DNA of 32,063 nt, taken from assembly GCA_018384065.1 (NCBI GenBank), contig JAHAYL010000005.1, positions 1 to 32,063 on the forward strand, read 5' to 3'. Origin of the DNA: Oxalobacter sp. (GTDB lineage: Bacteria > Pseudomonadota > Gammaproteobacteria > Burkholderiales > Burkholderiaceae_D). The translations under genes and the position numbers were made by a program. Of this stretch, positions 19,360 through 26,650 are shown piece by piece (position 1 is the first letter of the stretch; every line of letters begins with the position of its first letter). The notes under the pieces were generated by a model. The model saw nothing but the letters and a program-made list of their open reading frames with translations. It had not been told where the DNA came from and did not search any database.

Positions 19360-20526
19360 TTACAGGATACTGCCCAACCGTTTGATGCCTTCCTTGATGA
19401 TTTCTTCTGTAGCATTGGTGTAATTCAGGCGGAAGGTATTGACGTCCGGTGCACCGACATAAAATGGATTACCTGGGACAAAGGCCACCTTCTTCTCCAT
19501 TGCCCTGTTGAACAGATCCATCGCGGAACGCCCTTTTTCCATCGTCACCCACATGAACATACCGCCTTCTGGACGGGTATAGGAAACCGTCTTGGGGAAG
19601 TATTCATCCATAGCTGCCAGCATGGCTGATGCCTGCTGACCATACAGGTCAACGATTTTCTTGATATGGTCCTCGTAGGAATTGTTGGTCAGGTATTCAT
19701 TGATGGCATACTGGGTGAAGACATTGGTATGCAGGTCAGAACCCTGTTTTGCCGTAACCAGGTAGCGCATCAACTGCTTGTTCTTTGTGACGACATAGCC
19801 CAGACGCATGCCTGGTGTCACAGTCTTGGAAAAAGACCCCATCAGGACGCTCTGCTCATCCAGATAGCCCGCTCCGATGTATGGCAGGGATTCTCCCTGG
19901 AAACGCAGTTCACCATAAGGATCATCCTCAACAAGCACCGTATCATATTTCGCAAGGACTTCACGGACAGCTTTCCGTTTCTCCAATGAGTATGTCAACC
20001 CTGTCGGATTCTGGAAATTCGGAACGGTGTACATCACCTTGACCTTGTTCTTCTGCAGGGTCTCTTTCAGTTTCTGGACATCGATGCCATCGTTTTCCAA
20101 TGGCACAGAGAGGAATTCCGGTTCACAAAGCGACAATGCCTGGATTGCGCCCAGATAACCCGGCTCCTCGATCAGCACCTGGTCACCTTTATTCAACATG
20201 ACCTTGCCAATCAGGTCAAGCGCCTGCTGGGAACCATTGGTCAACAGGATATCATCCGGACTGAAATCCAGCCCAAAACGCTTCTTGTACCTCGCAGCAA
20301 TGGTTTCCTTCAAAGGCACCAGACCTTCGGTTGTGGAATACTGGAACAGCTTGCTGCCATATTTCTGGATGGCACCTTCAATCGCCTGCTGCATTTCCTT
20401 GATAGGAAAAGAAATCGGATTGGGCAGACCGCCTGCAAAGGAAATGATTTCCGGATCCCCCAAAACCTTCAGGATGTCACGGATGAATGAAGAGGGCGTA
20501 TTCAGGATTCTGTTGGAATAATTCAT
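19360..20526 (-). CDS. PLP-dependent aminotransferase, fold type I (LysN/2-aminoadipate-like)
   Basis: Cytoplasmic transaminase of about 388 aa. It shows ISFAGGLPNP at the N-terminus, LLTNGSQQALDL, VPNFQNPTGLTYS, DDPYGELRF with the cofactor-contacting Asp, and the Schiff-base lysine in GSFSKTVTPGMRLGY (Lys234). The architecture is that of the aminotransferase domain related to MocR regulators and to LysN/AruH enzymes; the substrate cannot be told from sequence. I prefer the ATG at 20526 (MNYSNRILNTPSSFIRDI). A GTG at 20556 would add ten residues; neither has a good ribosome site. It has its own terminator and no co-directional partner within 140 bases. Confidence 0.88.
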   Translation of the reverse strand: MNYSNRILNTPSSFIRDILKVLGDPEIISFAGGLPNPISFPIKEMQQAIEGAIQKYGSKLFQYSTTEGLVPLKETIAARYKKRFGLDFSPDDILLTNGSQQALDLIGKVMLNKGDQVLIEEPGYLGAIQALSLCEPEFLSVPLENDGIDVQKLKETLQKNKVKVMYTVPNFQNPTGLTYSLEKRKAVREVLAKYDTVLVEDDPYGELRFQGESLPYIGAGYLDEQSVLMGSFSKTVTPGMRLGYVVTKNKQLMRYLVTAKQGSDLHTNVFTQYAINEYLTNNSYEDHIKKIVDLYGQQASAMLAAMDEYFPKTVSYTRPEGGMFMWVTMEKGRSAMDLFNRAMEKKVAFVPGNPFYVGAPDVNTFRLNYTNATEEIIKEGIKRLGSIL

Positions 20527-20700
20527 GATAAAGCCAGTACCAGTGTAATTGTCCACAGAAAATTATACTGCGGAATAATCGGCTGTAAACACCATTATCC
20601 GTCAGGAAAAACCATATCCATGACCCAGGTCAACAGCCTTCCCATCACATTGAAGGCGAGCATCCCCTCAACAGACAGGGAATTGGAGGAAATCTGGGTA

Positions 20701-21186
20701 TCACCGGCTTTCAGGACAGTGTGCCTGATAGATTTTCATGAAGATGGCATCCAGTTCCTGTCTGACACTGCTGAAATTCTTCGGCCATTCCATATAGCCG
20801 GAAGCATCAATACTGTCTCCGTTTTTCATCGTCAAGCTGAGGGAAAAGCTCCTGCCATCCCTAATATTCCGGTTATATTTTTTGAAACCATCCCACTGAC
20901 CGACTTCGTATTTCTTGAAAACCGCCTCAATCTCACGCATCACCGTCTCATCGACTTCTGTTTCGACGGCTTTTTCGTCAGGGACACCCACCGGACGGAT
21001 TCTTGCAATATATTTCCCTTTGACAGACCGCAATGAATATGAACAGTTTGAATACACCATCGAACCACTGGTATAGCGGTAAGAGACGGAAGTCAATGCG
21101 GAAATTTCTTTACCGGTACCACAACCGGAAAGCAGGATACCCGCTATGACAATGATGCTGGACAACAGTATTTTTCCTATTCTCAT
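20701..21186 (-). CDS. Small lipoprotein, unrecognised
   Basis: About 161 aa. The N-terminus MRIGKILLSSIIVIAGILLSGC ends in a lipobox with Cys22, so the mature protein is probably lipid-anchored. The remainder has alternating strands (SYSLRSVKGKYIARI, SFSLSLTMKNGDSIDASGYM) and a DETVMREIEAVFKKYEV helix. The start is placed at 21186 because GGGG lies at normal spacing and it gives a proper signal peptide. In-frame ATGs at 21192 and 21231 exist. No homologue is recognised. It is read toward the aminotransferase gene, about 170 bases away. Confidence 0.75.
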   Translation of the reverse strand: MRIGKILLSSIIVIAGILLSGCGTGKEISALTSVSYRYTSGSMVYSNCSYSLRSVKGKYIARIRPVGVPDEKAVETEVDETVMREIEAVFKKYEVGQWDGFKKYNRNIRDGRSFSLSLTMKNGDSIDASGYMEWPKNFSSVRQELDAIFMKIYQAHCPESR

Positions 21187-21342
21187 ATACATCGCCCCTG
21201 TTTCATATCTGCTGCGTTTTCTCGGCAGCATCAGCTAATTGTTCCCACAACGGCTGAAAACTGTCTTCCCAGGATTTATCCCATTATGCCTGCTTTTTGA
21301 CAGTCTGATGGTTCTGCCAATGGGCAGAAGGTAAAATTGTGT

Positions 21343-21370
21343 TTTACAAACAGCTAAAAATTGATATAAT
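21343..21370 (+). promoter_or_regulatory. Promoter of tRNA-Lys
   Basis: TTTACA (21343-21348), a 16-base spacer, and a perfect TATAAT (21365-21370). The predicted start lies about 7 bases before the tRNA 5' end. Confidence 0.75.
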
Positions 21371-21383
21371 TATTACTTCAGTT

Positions 21384-21459
21384 GGGTTGTTAGCTCAGTT
21401 GGTAGAGCTGCGGACTCTTAATCCGTAGGTCGTGGGTTCGAGCCCCTCACAACCCACCA
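21384..21459 (+). tRNA. tRNA-Lys (CUU anticodon), CCA encoded
   Basis: It folds as a 76-base cloverleaf: acceptor GGGTTGT/ACAACCC, D-arm GCTC/GAGC, anticodon arm GCGGA-CTCTTAA-TCCGT with anticodon CTT, T-loop TTCGAGC, and encoded CCA. Positions 50 and 64 form a U-U mismatch in the T-stem (GTGGG against CCCTC), and pair 27-43 is G-U. It is followed by its own terminator. Its 3' half is repeated at 23014, marking it as the integration site of a small element. Confidence 0.97.
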
Positions 21460-21513
21460 TCTAACCTGTTGAAAACGCTCATCCTTTTGGATGGGCGTTT
21501 TTTTATTGCCAAA
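21415..21513 (+). repeat. Left direct repeat (att-like), tRNA-Lys 3' half plus terminator
   Basis: 99 bases beginning at the anticodon loop and running through the tRNA 3' end and its terminator. They recur at 23014-23111 in the same orientation with two substitutions (G/T in the T-loop, A/G after the CCA) and one T of length difference. Confidence 0.92.
21472..21504 (+). terminator. tRNA-Lys terminator
   Basis: AAAACGCTCATCC-TTTT-GGATGGGCG followed by seven T, 12 bases after the CCA. Confidence 0.93.
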
Positions 21514-21515
21514 CG

Positions 21516-21539
21516 AAAAAAGCACCCGAAGGTGCTTTT
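21516..21539 (-). terminator. Terminator of the island minus-strand genes
   Basis: AAAAGCACC-CGAA-GGTGCTTTT. On the minus strand it is a stem followed by six T, just after the stop at 21562 of the zinc-ribbon gene, so it likely ends the brnT-brnA transcript. Confidence 0.8.
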
Positions 21540-21561
21540 CTGAATAATTTATTCTGGTTGT

Positions 21562-21987
21562 TTAAAACATCTTTGACAGTACAAACAAGGTCGCAGCCGA
21601 ATTTATAGCTTTCTGGATTTGTTTTGTGTCAGGACTTACGGGTTGATATTCCGACTCCAGCTGAATCTCCTTGTCATCAGACTGGCTGTCCTGTTCCAGC
21701 TTGGCTTTCTGCTGACTCATTTTCTTCTTCAATGCTTCCAGCTGGTCAGCCTCTGCTATTTTGAGAGCCTCACTCTTAGCGATTTTCGGCGGTGCATATA
21801 TAGAAGAGGTTCTCTTGTCAGAAGCACCAGCACCGAGAAAACAACCACAGTAACGGCAGAACTGGTCTTGAGGATCATGGCGGGCCGCATTGGTCACAGA
21901 ATTTCTTTTCCATATAGCCTCCAATGACCGATGAGAACAATCATGCCCGCAAAGCAGATTCCAATACCATCCTGACATACCGGGCAT
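21562..21987 (-). CDS. Zinc-ribbon-like small protein, unrecognised
   Basis: About 141 aa from the ATG at 21987, chosen for AAGGAT at 7-base spacing; a longer frame to 22026 is possible. The N-terminal 50 residues carry CGHDC (Cys13, Cys17) and CRYCGC (Cys44, Cys47, Cys49), a probable metal-binding ribbon. Then comes a Lys/Glu/Gln-rich helical stretch at about 66-110 (ADQLEALKKKMSQQKAKLEQ) and a mildly hydrophobic C-terminus. No signal peptide is seen. It overlaps the end of brnA by 47 bases in another frame, so it is probably the third gene of the brnT-brnA transcript. Function is unknown. Confidence 0.6.
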   Translation of the reverse strand: MPGMSGWYWNLLCGHDCSHRSLEAIWKRNSVTNAARHDPQDQFCRYCGCFLGAGASDKRTSSIYAPPKIAKSEALKIAEADQLEALKKKMSQQKAKLEQDSQSDDKEIQLESEYQPVSPDTKQIQKAINSAATLFVLSKMF

Positions 21988-22183
21988 AAGGCATATCCTT
22001 TTCCTTCGCCTTTGCCTTGACGGCATCCATCAGGACGGTTGGAATACGGATGGTCATGGTGGATTCTTTCTTCTTGAACTCAAAAGGCAAAGGCTTGAAT
22101 GTCGAGTAATCCAAGTCAGACAGGTCCTGTGCCAGGAATGCCTCTGCCTCTTCATCAGTTTTCATCCGTGGTACTGTTTTCAT
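21941..22183 (-). CDS. brnA: BrnA-type antitoxin
   Basis: 80 aa, starting at the ATG at 22183 with GGGAGG upstream. The N-terminal part (MKTDEEAEAFLAQDLSDLDYS) is the toxin-binding segment seen in BrnA proteins. The C-terminal part (TIRIPTVLMDAVKAKAKEKDMPYARYVRMVL) is a ribbon-helix-helix DNA-binding fold that represses its own operon. It overlaps the 3' end of brnT by 29 bases, the usual toxin-first order of this family. It neutralises the BrnT toxin encoded just upstream. Confidence 0.88.
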   Translation of the reverse strand: MKTVPRMKTDEEAEAFLAQDLSDLDYSTFKPLPFEFKKKESTMTIRIPTVLMDAVKAKAKEKDMPYARYVRMVLESALRA

Positions 22184-22448
22184 AATGTCTTGCCTCCCTT
22201 TTATGCATATACCGGGCACTGACCGGACGGATAAGGCTGCCTCTCAGTGTGAAGGCAACGAACAGCGACTTGCCGTCAACCCGCCCTACAACGATGTATC
22301 GGTCTTCCTCAAGCGTTGTATGGTCCAGGTCAGGGGAATAGACCGCTTTGCCTTCTGTGAACAGGCGCTCTATCTCATCACGGGAAACACCGTGCTTTCC
22401 GCACTTTGGCCAGTTCCCGCTATCCCAGTCAAAACCCTTTATTTCCAT
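22155..22448 (-). CDS. brnT: BrnT-type ribonuclease toxin
   Basis: 97 aa RelE-fold RNase that inhibits translation when free of BrnA. Family signatures are FDWDSGNWPKCGKHGVSRDEIERLF at the N-terminus (W-N-x-x-K-x-x-x-H-G-V pattern, with Asp/Ser in place of some common residues), RYIVVGRVDGKSLFVAFTLRG, and the closing RPVSARYMHKREARHYE. The catalytic Lys/His/Arg-type residues therefore appear present and the toxin may be active. It lies inside the tRNA-Lys island, a typical place for an addiction module. The ATG at 22448 has no clear ribosome site. Confidence 0.9.
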   Translation of the reverse strand: MEIKGFDWDSGNWPKCGKHGVSRDEIERLFTEGKAVYSPDLDHTTLEEDRYIVVGRVDGKSLFVAFTLRGSLIRPVSARYMHKREARHYENSTTDEN

Positions 22449-22458
22449 ATAGGGATGC

Positions 22459-22470
22459 TAACAGATGTTA
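22459..22470. promoter_or_regulatory. Palindrome before brnT, candidate BrnA operator
   Basis: TAACA-GA-TGTTA lies 10 bases upstream of the brnT ATG. A weak minus-strand promoter (TTGCTG, 17 bases, TAGCAT at 22455-22460) overlaps it. BrnA proteins repress their own promoters, so this is a reasonable operator candidate. It is unproven. Confidence 0.4.
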
Positions 22471-22493
22471 TTACAAACAGCAATACATTTTTA

Positions 22494-22876
22494 TTATTTC
22501 CGCTTCAGTCTCTTCCGCTTTTTCTCCAGATGGTTGACCGCCTCTGCCCATTGCGACAGTTCAACAATAAGCAGATTGAACCAGTCCAGGCATCCGCAGC
22601 CTGTCTCTGCACGGGCAAGGCTGATGCACCATGCCCGGATTTCCTGGCCTGGATGTGCAACCTTGAGCCCTAGAGCAGTAAAAAACTGCTGACTCCCTGG
22701 GTCAGTTTGGCGTAATCCTTCGCAGGCATTGCGCTGAAGAATTCCCGTGGCAGTTTGCACAGACGTGCCAGCAGGATGGTGCAGAAGTCGCTGTCACTGG
22801 CTGGCACCGGCGCAAAGATCCCGGCACCGGTCATTTCTTTCTCGGCTGCGGAGATAGGTTTTTGGTAAAGTGCCAA
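22494..22876 (-). pseudogene. Truncated phage tail assembly chaperone with -1 frameshift extension
   Basis: The 0-frame part (to the TAG at 22670-22672) reads AAEKEMTGAGIF, then LLARLCKLPREFFSAMPAKDYAKLTQGVSSFL. This is the pattern of phage tail assembly chaperones of the gpE/gp41 group. At its end the heptamer T TTT TTA lies in the correct frame, and slipping -1 opens a further 60 codons (TALGLKVAHPG through LDWFNLLIVELSQWAEAV to a Lys/Arg-rich end at 22494). This mirrors the long and short chaperone forms made by many tailed phages. The N-terminal strands of the domain are missing: the frame opens after a stop with no ATG until the internal Met. No tape-measure or other tail gene remains. 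Called a remnant; the family call is moderate. Confidence 0.6.
22679..22685 (-). other. -1 ribosomal frameshift heptamer
   Basis: T TTT TTA on the minus strand in X-XXY-YYZ phase with the 0 frame, two codons before its TAG stop. Confidence 0.6.
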
Positions 22877-23013
22877 TCGATTACATCTTGCAACAGCATC
22901 TTCTGCGGTATTTCGATGTCAGAGACTCCAAAATCCGGACAAAGAAGGAAATCAGTTTTTTAGGAACACAATTCAATTGGACACGTTCAAAGGGATATGC
23001 CACATCATCCAAT
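22877..23013. other. Island right-end stretch without a gene
   Basis: About 140 bases between the tail-chaperone remnant and the right repeat. Short open frames exist on the minus strand (35 codons at most) but none has a start with a ribosome site. It probably contains the breakpoint that removed the 5' end of the phage gene. Confidence 0.5.
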
Positions 23014-23111
23014 CTCTTAATCCGTAGGTCGTGGGTTCGATCCCCTCACAACCCACCATCTAGCCTGTTGAAAACGCTCATCCTTTTGGATGGGCGTTTT
23101 TTATTGCCAAA
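23014..23111 (+). repeat. Right direct repeat (att-like), displaced tRNA-Lys 3' half
   Basis: It starts at the anticodon loop, includes the T-arm (loop TTCGATC), acceptor 3' strand, CCA and the terminator. The 5' half of the tRNA is absent, so it is not a working tRNA gene. It keeps the same U-U T-stem mismatch as the intact gene. Confidence 0.92.
23071..23102 (+). terminator. Displaced copy of the tRNA-Lys terminator
   Basis: The same stem as at 21472, with six instead of seven T. It probably still insulates the island from htpG on the plus strand. Confidence 0.85.
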
Positions 23112-23148
23112 ACAGGAAACGGGATGGCATGCATGCCATCCCGTTTCC
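23107..23148 (-). terminator. htpG terminator, 17-bp perfect palindrome
   Basis: A 34-base perfect palindrome (23115-23148, arms GGAAACGGGATGGCATG and its complement) is followed on the minus strand by TGTTTTGG. It is a long stem with a short U-run, placed just after the htpG stop. Confidence 0.7.
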
Positions 23149-23175
23149 TATCCATAATCCTTCTGCCGATAAGGA

Positions 23176-25080
23176 TTATTTACCCAACAGCAGGTTGTTC
23201 ATCAGACGGACATATTCTGCTGGATTTTCCAAGGCGCCCCCTTCAGCAAGGACCGCCTGACCGAACAGCAGGTTCGTCCAATCATCAAACCGTTCAGTCT
23301 CATATTTCAACCGCTGGACCAATGGATGGTTTGGATTGATTTCAAGGATTGGCTGCGTTGCACGGACATTCTGCCCTGCTGCCTTGAGCATCCGCTGGAG
23401 GTTGGTGGACATGTCCTTTTCATCAGCAACCAGGCAGCATGGCGAATCTGTCAGGCGGACGGTTGTCCGGACATCCTTCGCCTTGCCTTCCAAGACCTTC
23501 TTCATCTTTTCGATGGTTTCCTTGTAATCGGACTGGTTTTCTTCGTTTTTCTTCTTTTCTTCCTCATCGGCCAGTTTCAGCAGGTCAAAACTGCCCTGGG
23601 TGACAGAGACAAGGCTCTTTTCCTTGTATTCCGTCAGGAAGGACAGCATCCATTCATCGACACGGTCTGTGAGGATAAGGACTTCAACACCTTTCTTACG
23701 GAAGATTTCAAGATGCGGGCTGTTCTTCGCCGCATTGTAATTTTCAGCAGTGATGTAGAAGATACGGACCTGACCTTCTTTCATCCGGGAAATATAGTCA
23801 TCCAGTGAAACATTCTGGACATCTGTGTCATTGTGGGTCGAAGCAAAACGGAGCAGTTTTGCAATCCTTTCCTTATTGGATGGGTCTTCAGCAATCCCTT
23901 CTTTCAGAACCTTGCCGAACTGTTCCCAGAAAGTCGCATACTGTTCTTTTTTCGCTGCATCATCCGATTGTGCCAGGTCTTCCAGCATAGACAGTACACG
24001 GCGGGTAGAACCTTCACGGATCATCCTGACATCACGGGATTCCTGCAGGATTTCACGGGAAACATTCAATGGCAGGTCATTGGAATCAATCACCCCACGG
24101 ACAAAACGCAGGTAGAACGGCAGCAGCTGTCCCACGTCTTCCATGATAAAGACACGTTTGACATAGAGTTTCAGGCCATTACGCTGGGTACGGTCCCAAA
24201 GATTCATCGGGGCTTCTTTAGGGATATACAGCAGTTGGGTATATTCCGTACGGCCTTCAACCTTGTTATGGGTCCAGACCAATGGATCATGGAAATCATG
24301 GGATATGTGTTTGTAGAACTCCTTGTACTGTTCATCCGTGATATCAGATTTGCTGCGTGCCCAAAGCGCATTCGCCTGATTGACGGTGACATATTCCGTG
24401 GTTGTCTTCGTTTCCTTCTTCTCAGGATCCCATTCTTCTTTCGGCATTTGGATCGGCAGGGAAATATGGTCGGAATACTTACGGATGATGTTCTGCAGTT
24501 CCCAGTTGTTGAGCAGGCTTTCCTCTCCTTCCCGCAGGTGCAGGATGATGTCTGTGCCACGGGATGCCTTTTCGATGGTCTCAACACTGAAACTGCCGGT
24601 ACCGTCAGATTCCCAACGGACCGCCTGGTCAGCTGGAAGCCCCGCCTTACGGCTTTCAACCGTAATCTTGTCGGCGACAATGAAACCTGAATAGAACCCA
24701 ACGCCGAACTGACCGATCAACGCATCATTCTTCTTCTGGTCAGCAGACAGGTTCGCCAGGAATTCTTTCGTTCCGGATTTTGCGATGGTCCCCAGATTGT
24801 TGACCGCCTCTTCACGGGTCATGCCGATACCATTGTCGGAAATGGTGATGGTACGGGCATCCCGGTCAAAGCTGACCAAGATCTTCAGGTCAGTATCGCC
24901 AGCCATGAGTTCCGGCTTGTCCAATGACTCATACCGGAGCCTGTCAATGGCATCTGACGCATTGGAAATCAGTTCACGAAGGAAAATCTCTTTGTTGGAA
25001 TAAAGCGAATGGATCATCAACTGCAGCATCTGTTTGACTTCAGTCTGGAAACCCATCGTCTGTTTGTCTGTTTCAGCCAT
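23176..25080 (-). CDS. htpG: Molecular chaperone HtpG (Hsp90)
   Basis: ATP-driven cytosolic Hsp90 chaperone. It is 634 aa. The N-terminal GHKL ATPase shows [16 protein letters not shown] (Glu36, Asn40), SDNGIGM (81-87), KSGTKEF and [10 protein letters not shown]. The middle domain includes [13 protein letters not shown] and [15 protein letters not shown]. The C-terminal dimerisation domain ends LMNNLLLGK without a eukaryotic MEEVD tail. GAGGT lies six bases before the ATG. A sigma-32-like promoter precedes it. It is divergent from the nitroreductase gene and convergent with the tRNA-Lys island. Confidence 0.97.
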   Translation of the reverse strand: MAETDKQTMGFQTEVKQMLQLMIHSLYSNKEIFLRELISNASDAIDRLRYESLDKPELMAGDTDLKILVSFDRDARTITISDNGIGMTREEAVNNLGTIAKSGTKEFLANLSADQKKNDALIGQFGVGFYSGFIVADKITVESRKAGLPADQAVRWESDGTGSFSVETIEKASRGTDIILHLREGEESLLNNWELQNIIRKYSDHISLPIQMPKEEWDPEKKETKTTTEYVTVNQANALWARSKSDITDEQYKEFYKHISHDFHDPLVWTHNKVEGRTEYTQLLYIPKEAPMNLWDRTQRNGLKLYVKRVFIMEDVGQLLPFYLRFVRGVIDSNDLPLNVSREILQESRDVRMIREGSTRRVLSMLEDLAQSDDAAKKEQYATFWEQFGKVLKEGIAEDPSNKERIAKLLRFASTHNDTDVQNVSLDDYISRMKEGQVRIFYITAENYNAAKNSPHLEIFRKKGVEVLILTDRVDEWMLSFLTEYKEKSLVSVTQGSFDLLKLADEEEKKKNEENQSDYKETIEKMKKVLEGKAKDVRTTVRLTDSPCCLVADEKDMSTNLQRMLKAAGQNVRATQPILEINPNHPLVQRLKYETERFDDWTNLLFGQAVLAEGGALENPAEYVRLMNNLLLGK

Positions 25081-25123
25081 TTGTTACCTCTAAAGAAAGG
25101 ATATTCATAAACAATTGCCTGTT

Positions 25124-25151
25124 ATATATAGCCAGTCCATGACATTTCAAG
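25124..25151 (-). promoter_or_regulatory. Candidate heat-shock (sigma-32) promoter of htpG
   Basis: Minus strand CTTGAAA (25145-25151, perfect -35), a 13-base spacer and CTATATAT (25124-25131, half of the CCCCATNT consensus). The same bases also read as sigma-70 TTGAAA-16-TATATA, so dual use is possible. Confidence 0.6.
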
Positions 25152-25278
25152 GGATGTTTTTCAAAATCCCTTCAATCAGCATACCGCTTTCATCAAGAAC
25201 CCTATTCTGATACGCTTGGAGCTTTGAGCAAGATATCATCCCAGGCGGTCCAACCGCCTTCTGAAAGGAGTTTTTTCG

Positions 25279-25836
25279 ATGAATGAAACCATCAACAACC
25301 TGCTGAACCGCCGCAGCATCCGTTCCTACAAGACTGAACAGATCACCGATGATGCGCTGAACGCCATCCTTGAAGCCGGTATCTATGCCGCCACTTCCCG
25401 AGGCAGGGAAGCCTGGTTCCTGACCGCAGTACAGAACCGTGCCCTGCTGAAAAAAATCCGGGATGCCGCCTGCGATACCCTGAGGAAAGCCGGCGATGAA
25501 AAAAGCCTGGCAAAAGCCAATGACCCTGCGTTTTCCCCTTTCTACAACGCCCCGACCCTGATCATCGTTTCCGGCAATGACACACCGAACACACGTATCG
25601 ACTGCGCCAATGCCTGCCAGAACATGTGTGTTGCCGCACAGTCCCTCGGATTGGGTTCCTGCTATCTTGCAGGTTACACCCAGGCTTTCCAGGATCCAGC
25701 AGTTGCCGCTGAATTGAAAAAAGCCCTGGAAATCCCTGAAGGATTCCATCCACAGTTCGGAGTCTGTGTCGGTTACACCGATGAAAAACCGGCAAAACCT
25801 GAACGCGACAGGACAAAAGTAAAAGTCATCAAATAA
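25279..25836 (+). CDS. Nitroreductase-family flavoprotein
   Basis: 185 aa FMN-dependent oxidoreductase. The N-terminal RRSIRSYKTEQITDDAL segment binds the FMN phosphate. A middle GIYAATSRGREAWFL and the later SLGLGSCYLAGYTQ complete the compact nitroreductase fold, and the C-terminus is VGYTDEKPAKPERDR. A short NANDPAF-like loop and several Cys (CANACQNMC) resemble the small clostridial-type members of the family. Substrate is unknown; quinones, nitroaromatics or FMN are all possible. GGAG precedes the ATG and a terminator follows, so it is monocistronic. It is divergent from htpG. Confidence 0.88.
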   Translation: MNETINNLLNRRSIRSYKTEQITDDALNAILEAGIYAATSRGREAWFLTAVQNRALLKKIRDAACDTLRKAGDEKSLAKANDPAFSPFYNAPTLIIVSGNDTPNTRIDCANACQNMCVAAQSLGLGSCYLAGYTQAFQDPAVAAELKKALEIPEGFHPQFGVCVGYTDEKPAKPERDRTKVKVIK

Positions 25837-25893
25837 CAACCCGGTCTTTGACCTGCCCACTCTGTTCAACAGAATCAGGCGGAAGAAACACAG

Positions 25894-25933
25894 ATGCCAT
25901 GCTGGAACAACCGGCATGGCATTCCTGTTTTTT
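25894..25933 (+). terminator. Terminator of the nitroreductase gene
   Basis: ATGCCATGCTGG-AACAA-CCGGCATGGCAT (12 pairs, one T-G) followed by TCCTGTTTTTT. Confidence 0.88.
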
Positions 25934-25997
25934 CAATGCAGAGAGTCTCTTTGGAAATATGCAGAATATCTTGTAGATATTCTAAAAATATCCAATT

Positions 25998-26594
25998 TCA
26001 ATAAGTCACCAGATTATCACTGGCTTTCCTGAACTGGCTGATGGCATCGCCAGCCAACTCAACCATCTTCTCGGCAAGCAATGCTGGATTGCTGTCAGGG
26101 CATTGTGCAACCTGTGGTTCCAGCAACAGCAACTGCTGGACTTTGCCAACCGCCTCACGGATCCTGTTCTGGTTCCCTTTGCTCAAAGCGCTGCTTTCAG
26201 CCAACGCAAACATCCCTTCCTGCCATGACGCGTCCTTGGCGGATGACAGCATATTGAACTGCTGAAGGACTGCCTGCCTGTCATGCTGAAGCCTGAAAGT
26301 GATGCCATCAACAAGATCCTCAAGATTGGCAACCACAATACCGATACGGCCAGCCAAGACTTCCGCATTCATCTGGTCAATCTCAAGGAGATTCTCTTTC
26401 CGCTGCTTACCCATCATCCTGTAAAGGATGGCAATGACAATCATAAAAAGCAGCGTACCGCCGACAGCAAACTCATTGCTGTAGCCGCCATCGTCTGCCA
26501 TCACCGGCAGCATCACCATTCCCCAGAAAAGTATCTCCACCCTTGCTTGGCGGAACATCACAAACAGTTTCTGGATATAGTGTGAAACCTTCAT
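25998..26594 (-). CDS. Membrane-anchored protein of unknown function, paralogue B
   Basis: 198 aa with hydrophobic segments at about 19-33 and 42-60, then a soluble helical region. It shares order and spacing of features with the next upstream protein (26651-27262): MNAEVLAGRIGIVVANLEDL against MHAHVLHGRLGIMDAQLSAF, then DASWQEGMFALAESSALSKGNQNRIR against DESWKNSLMELVQASRLPKEEQNNFR, and a final helix (AGDAISQFRKASDNLV). This is a diverged tandem duplicate. It is the last gene of a three-gene run behind the MscS-like channel, 56 bases from its neighbour. No family is recognised. Confidence 0.75.
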   Translation of the reverse strand: MKVSHYIQKLFVMFRQARVEILFWGMVMLPVMADDGGYSNEFAVGGTLLFMIVIAILYRMMGKQRKENLLEIDQMNAEVLAGRIGIVVANLEDLVDGITFRLQHDRQAVLQQFNMLSSAKDASWQEGMFALAESSALSKGNQNRIREAVGKVQQLLLLEPQVAQCPDSNPALLAEKMVELAGDAISQFRKASDNLVTY

Positions 26595-26650
26595 CGGGGA
26601 TATCCATTAAAAATCGCGGTACCAGTCCATCAAGGGTATACCTCCACGGA

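Larger units (their letters stand above)
21415..23111. mobile_element. Remnant genomic island at tRNA-Lys
   Basis: About 1.6 kb bounded by the two att-like repeats. It contains a BrnT/BrnA toxin-antitoxin pair, a zinc-ribbon-like gene and a truncated phage tail-chaperone gene. It has no integrase or excisionase. The usual arrangement of a tRNA 3'-end integrant is met: intact tRNA at one side, displaced 3' fragment at the other. Outside the right copy lies htpG with its terminator, so the ancestral order was probably tRNA-Lys, terminator, htpG (convergent). A simple local duplication is less likely because the interior is foreign in type. Confidence 0.75.

Noticed and set aside
23833-24690. 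285-codon plus-strand frame
   Set aside because: It is antisense to htpG and has no ribosome site or recognisable features.
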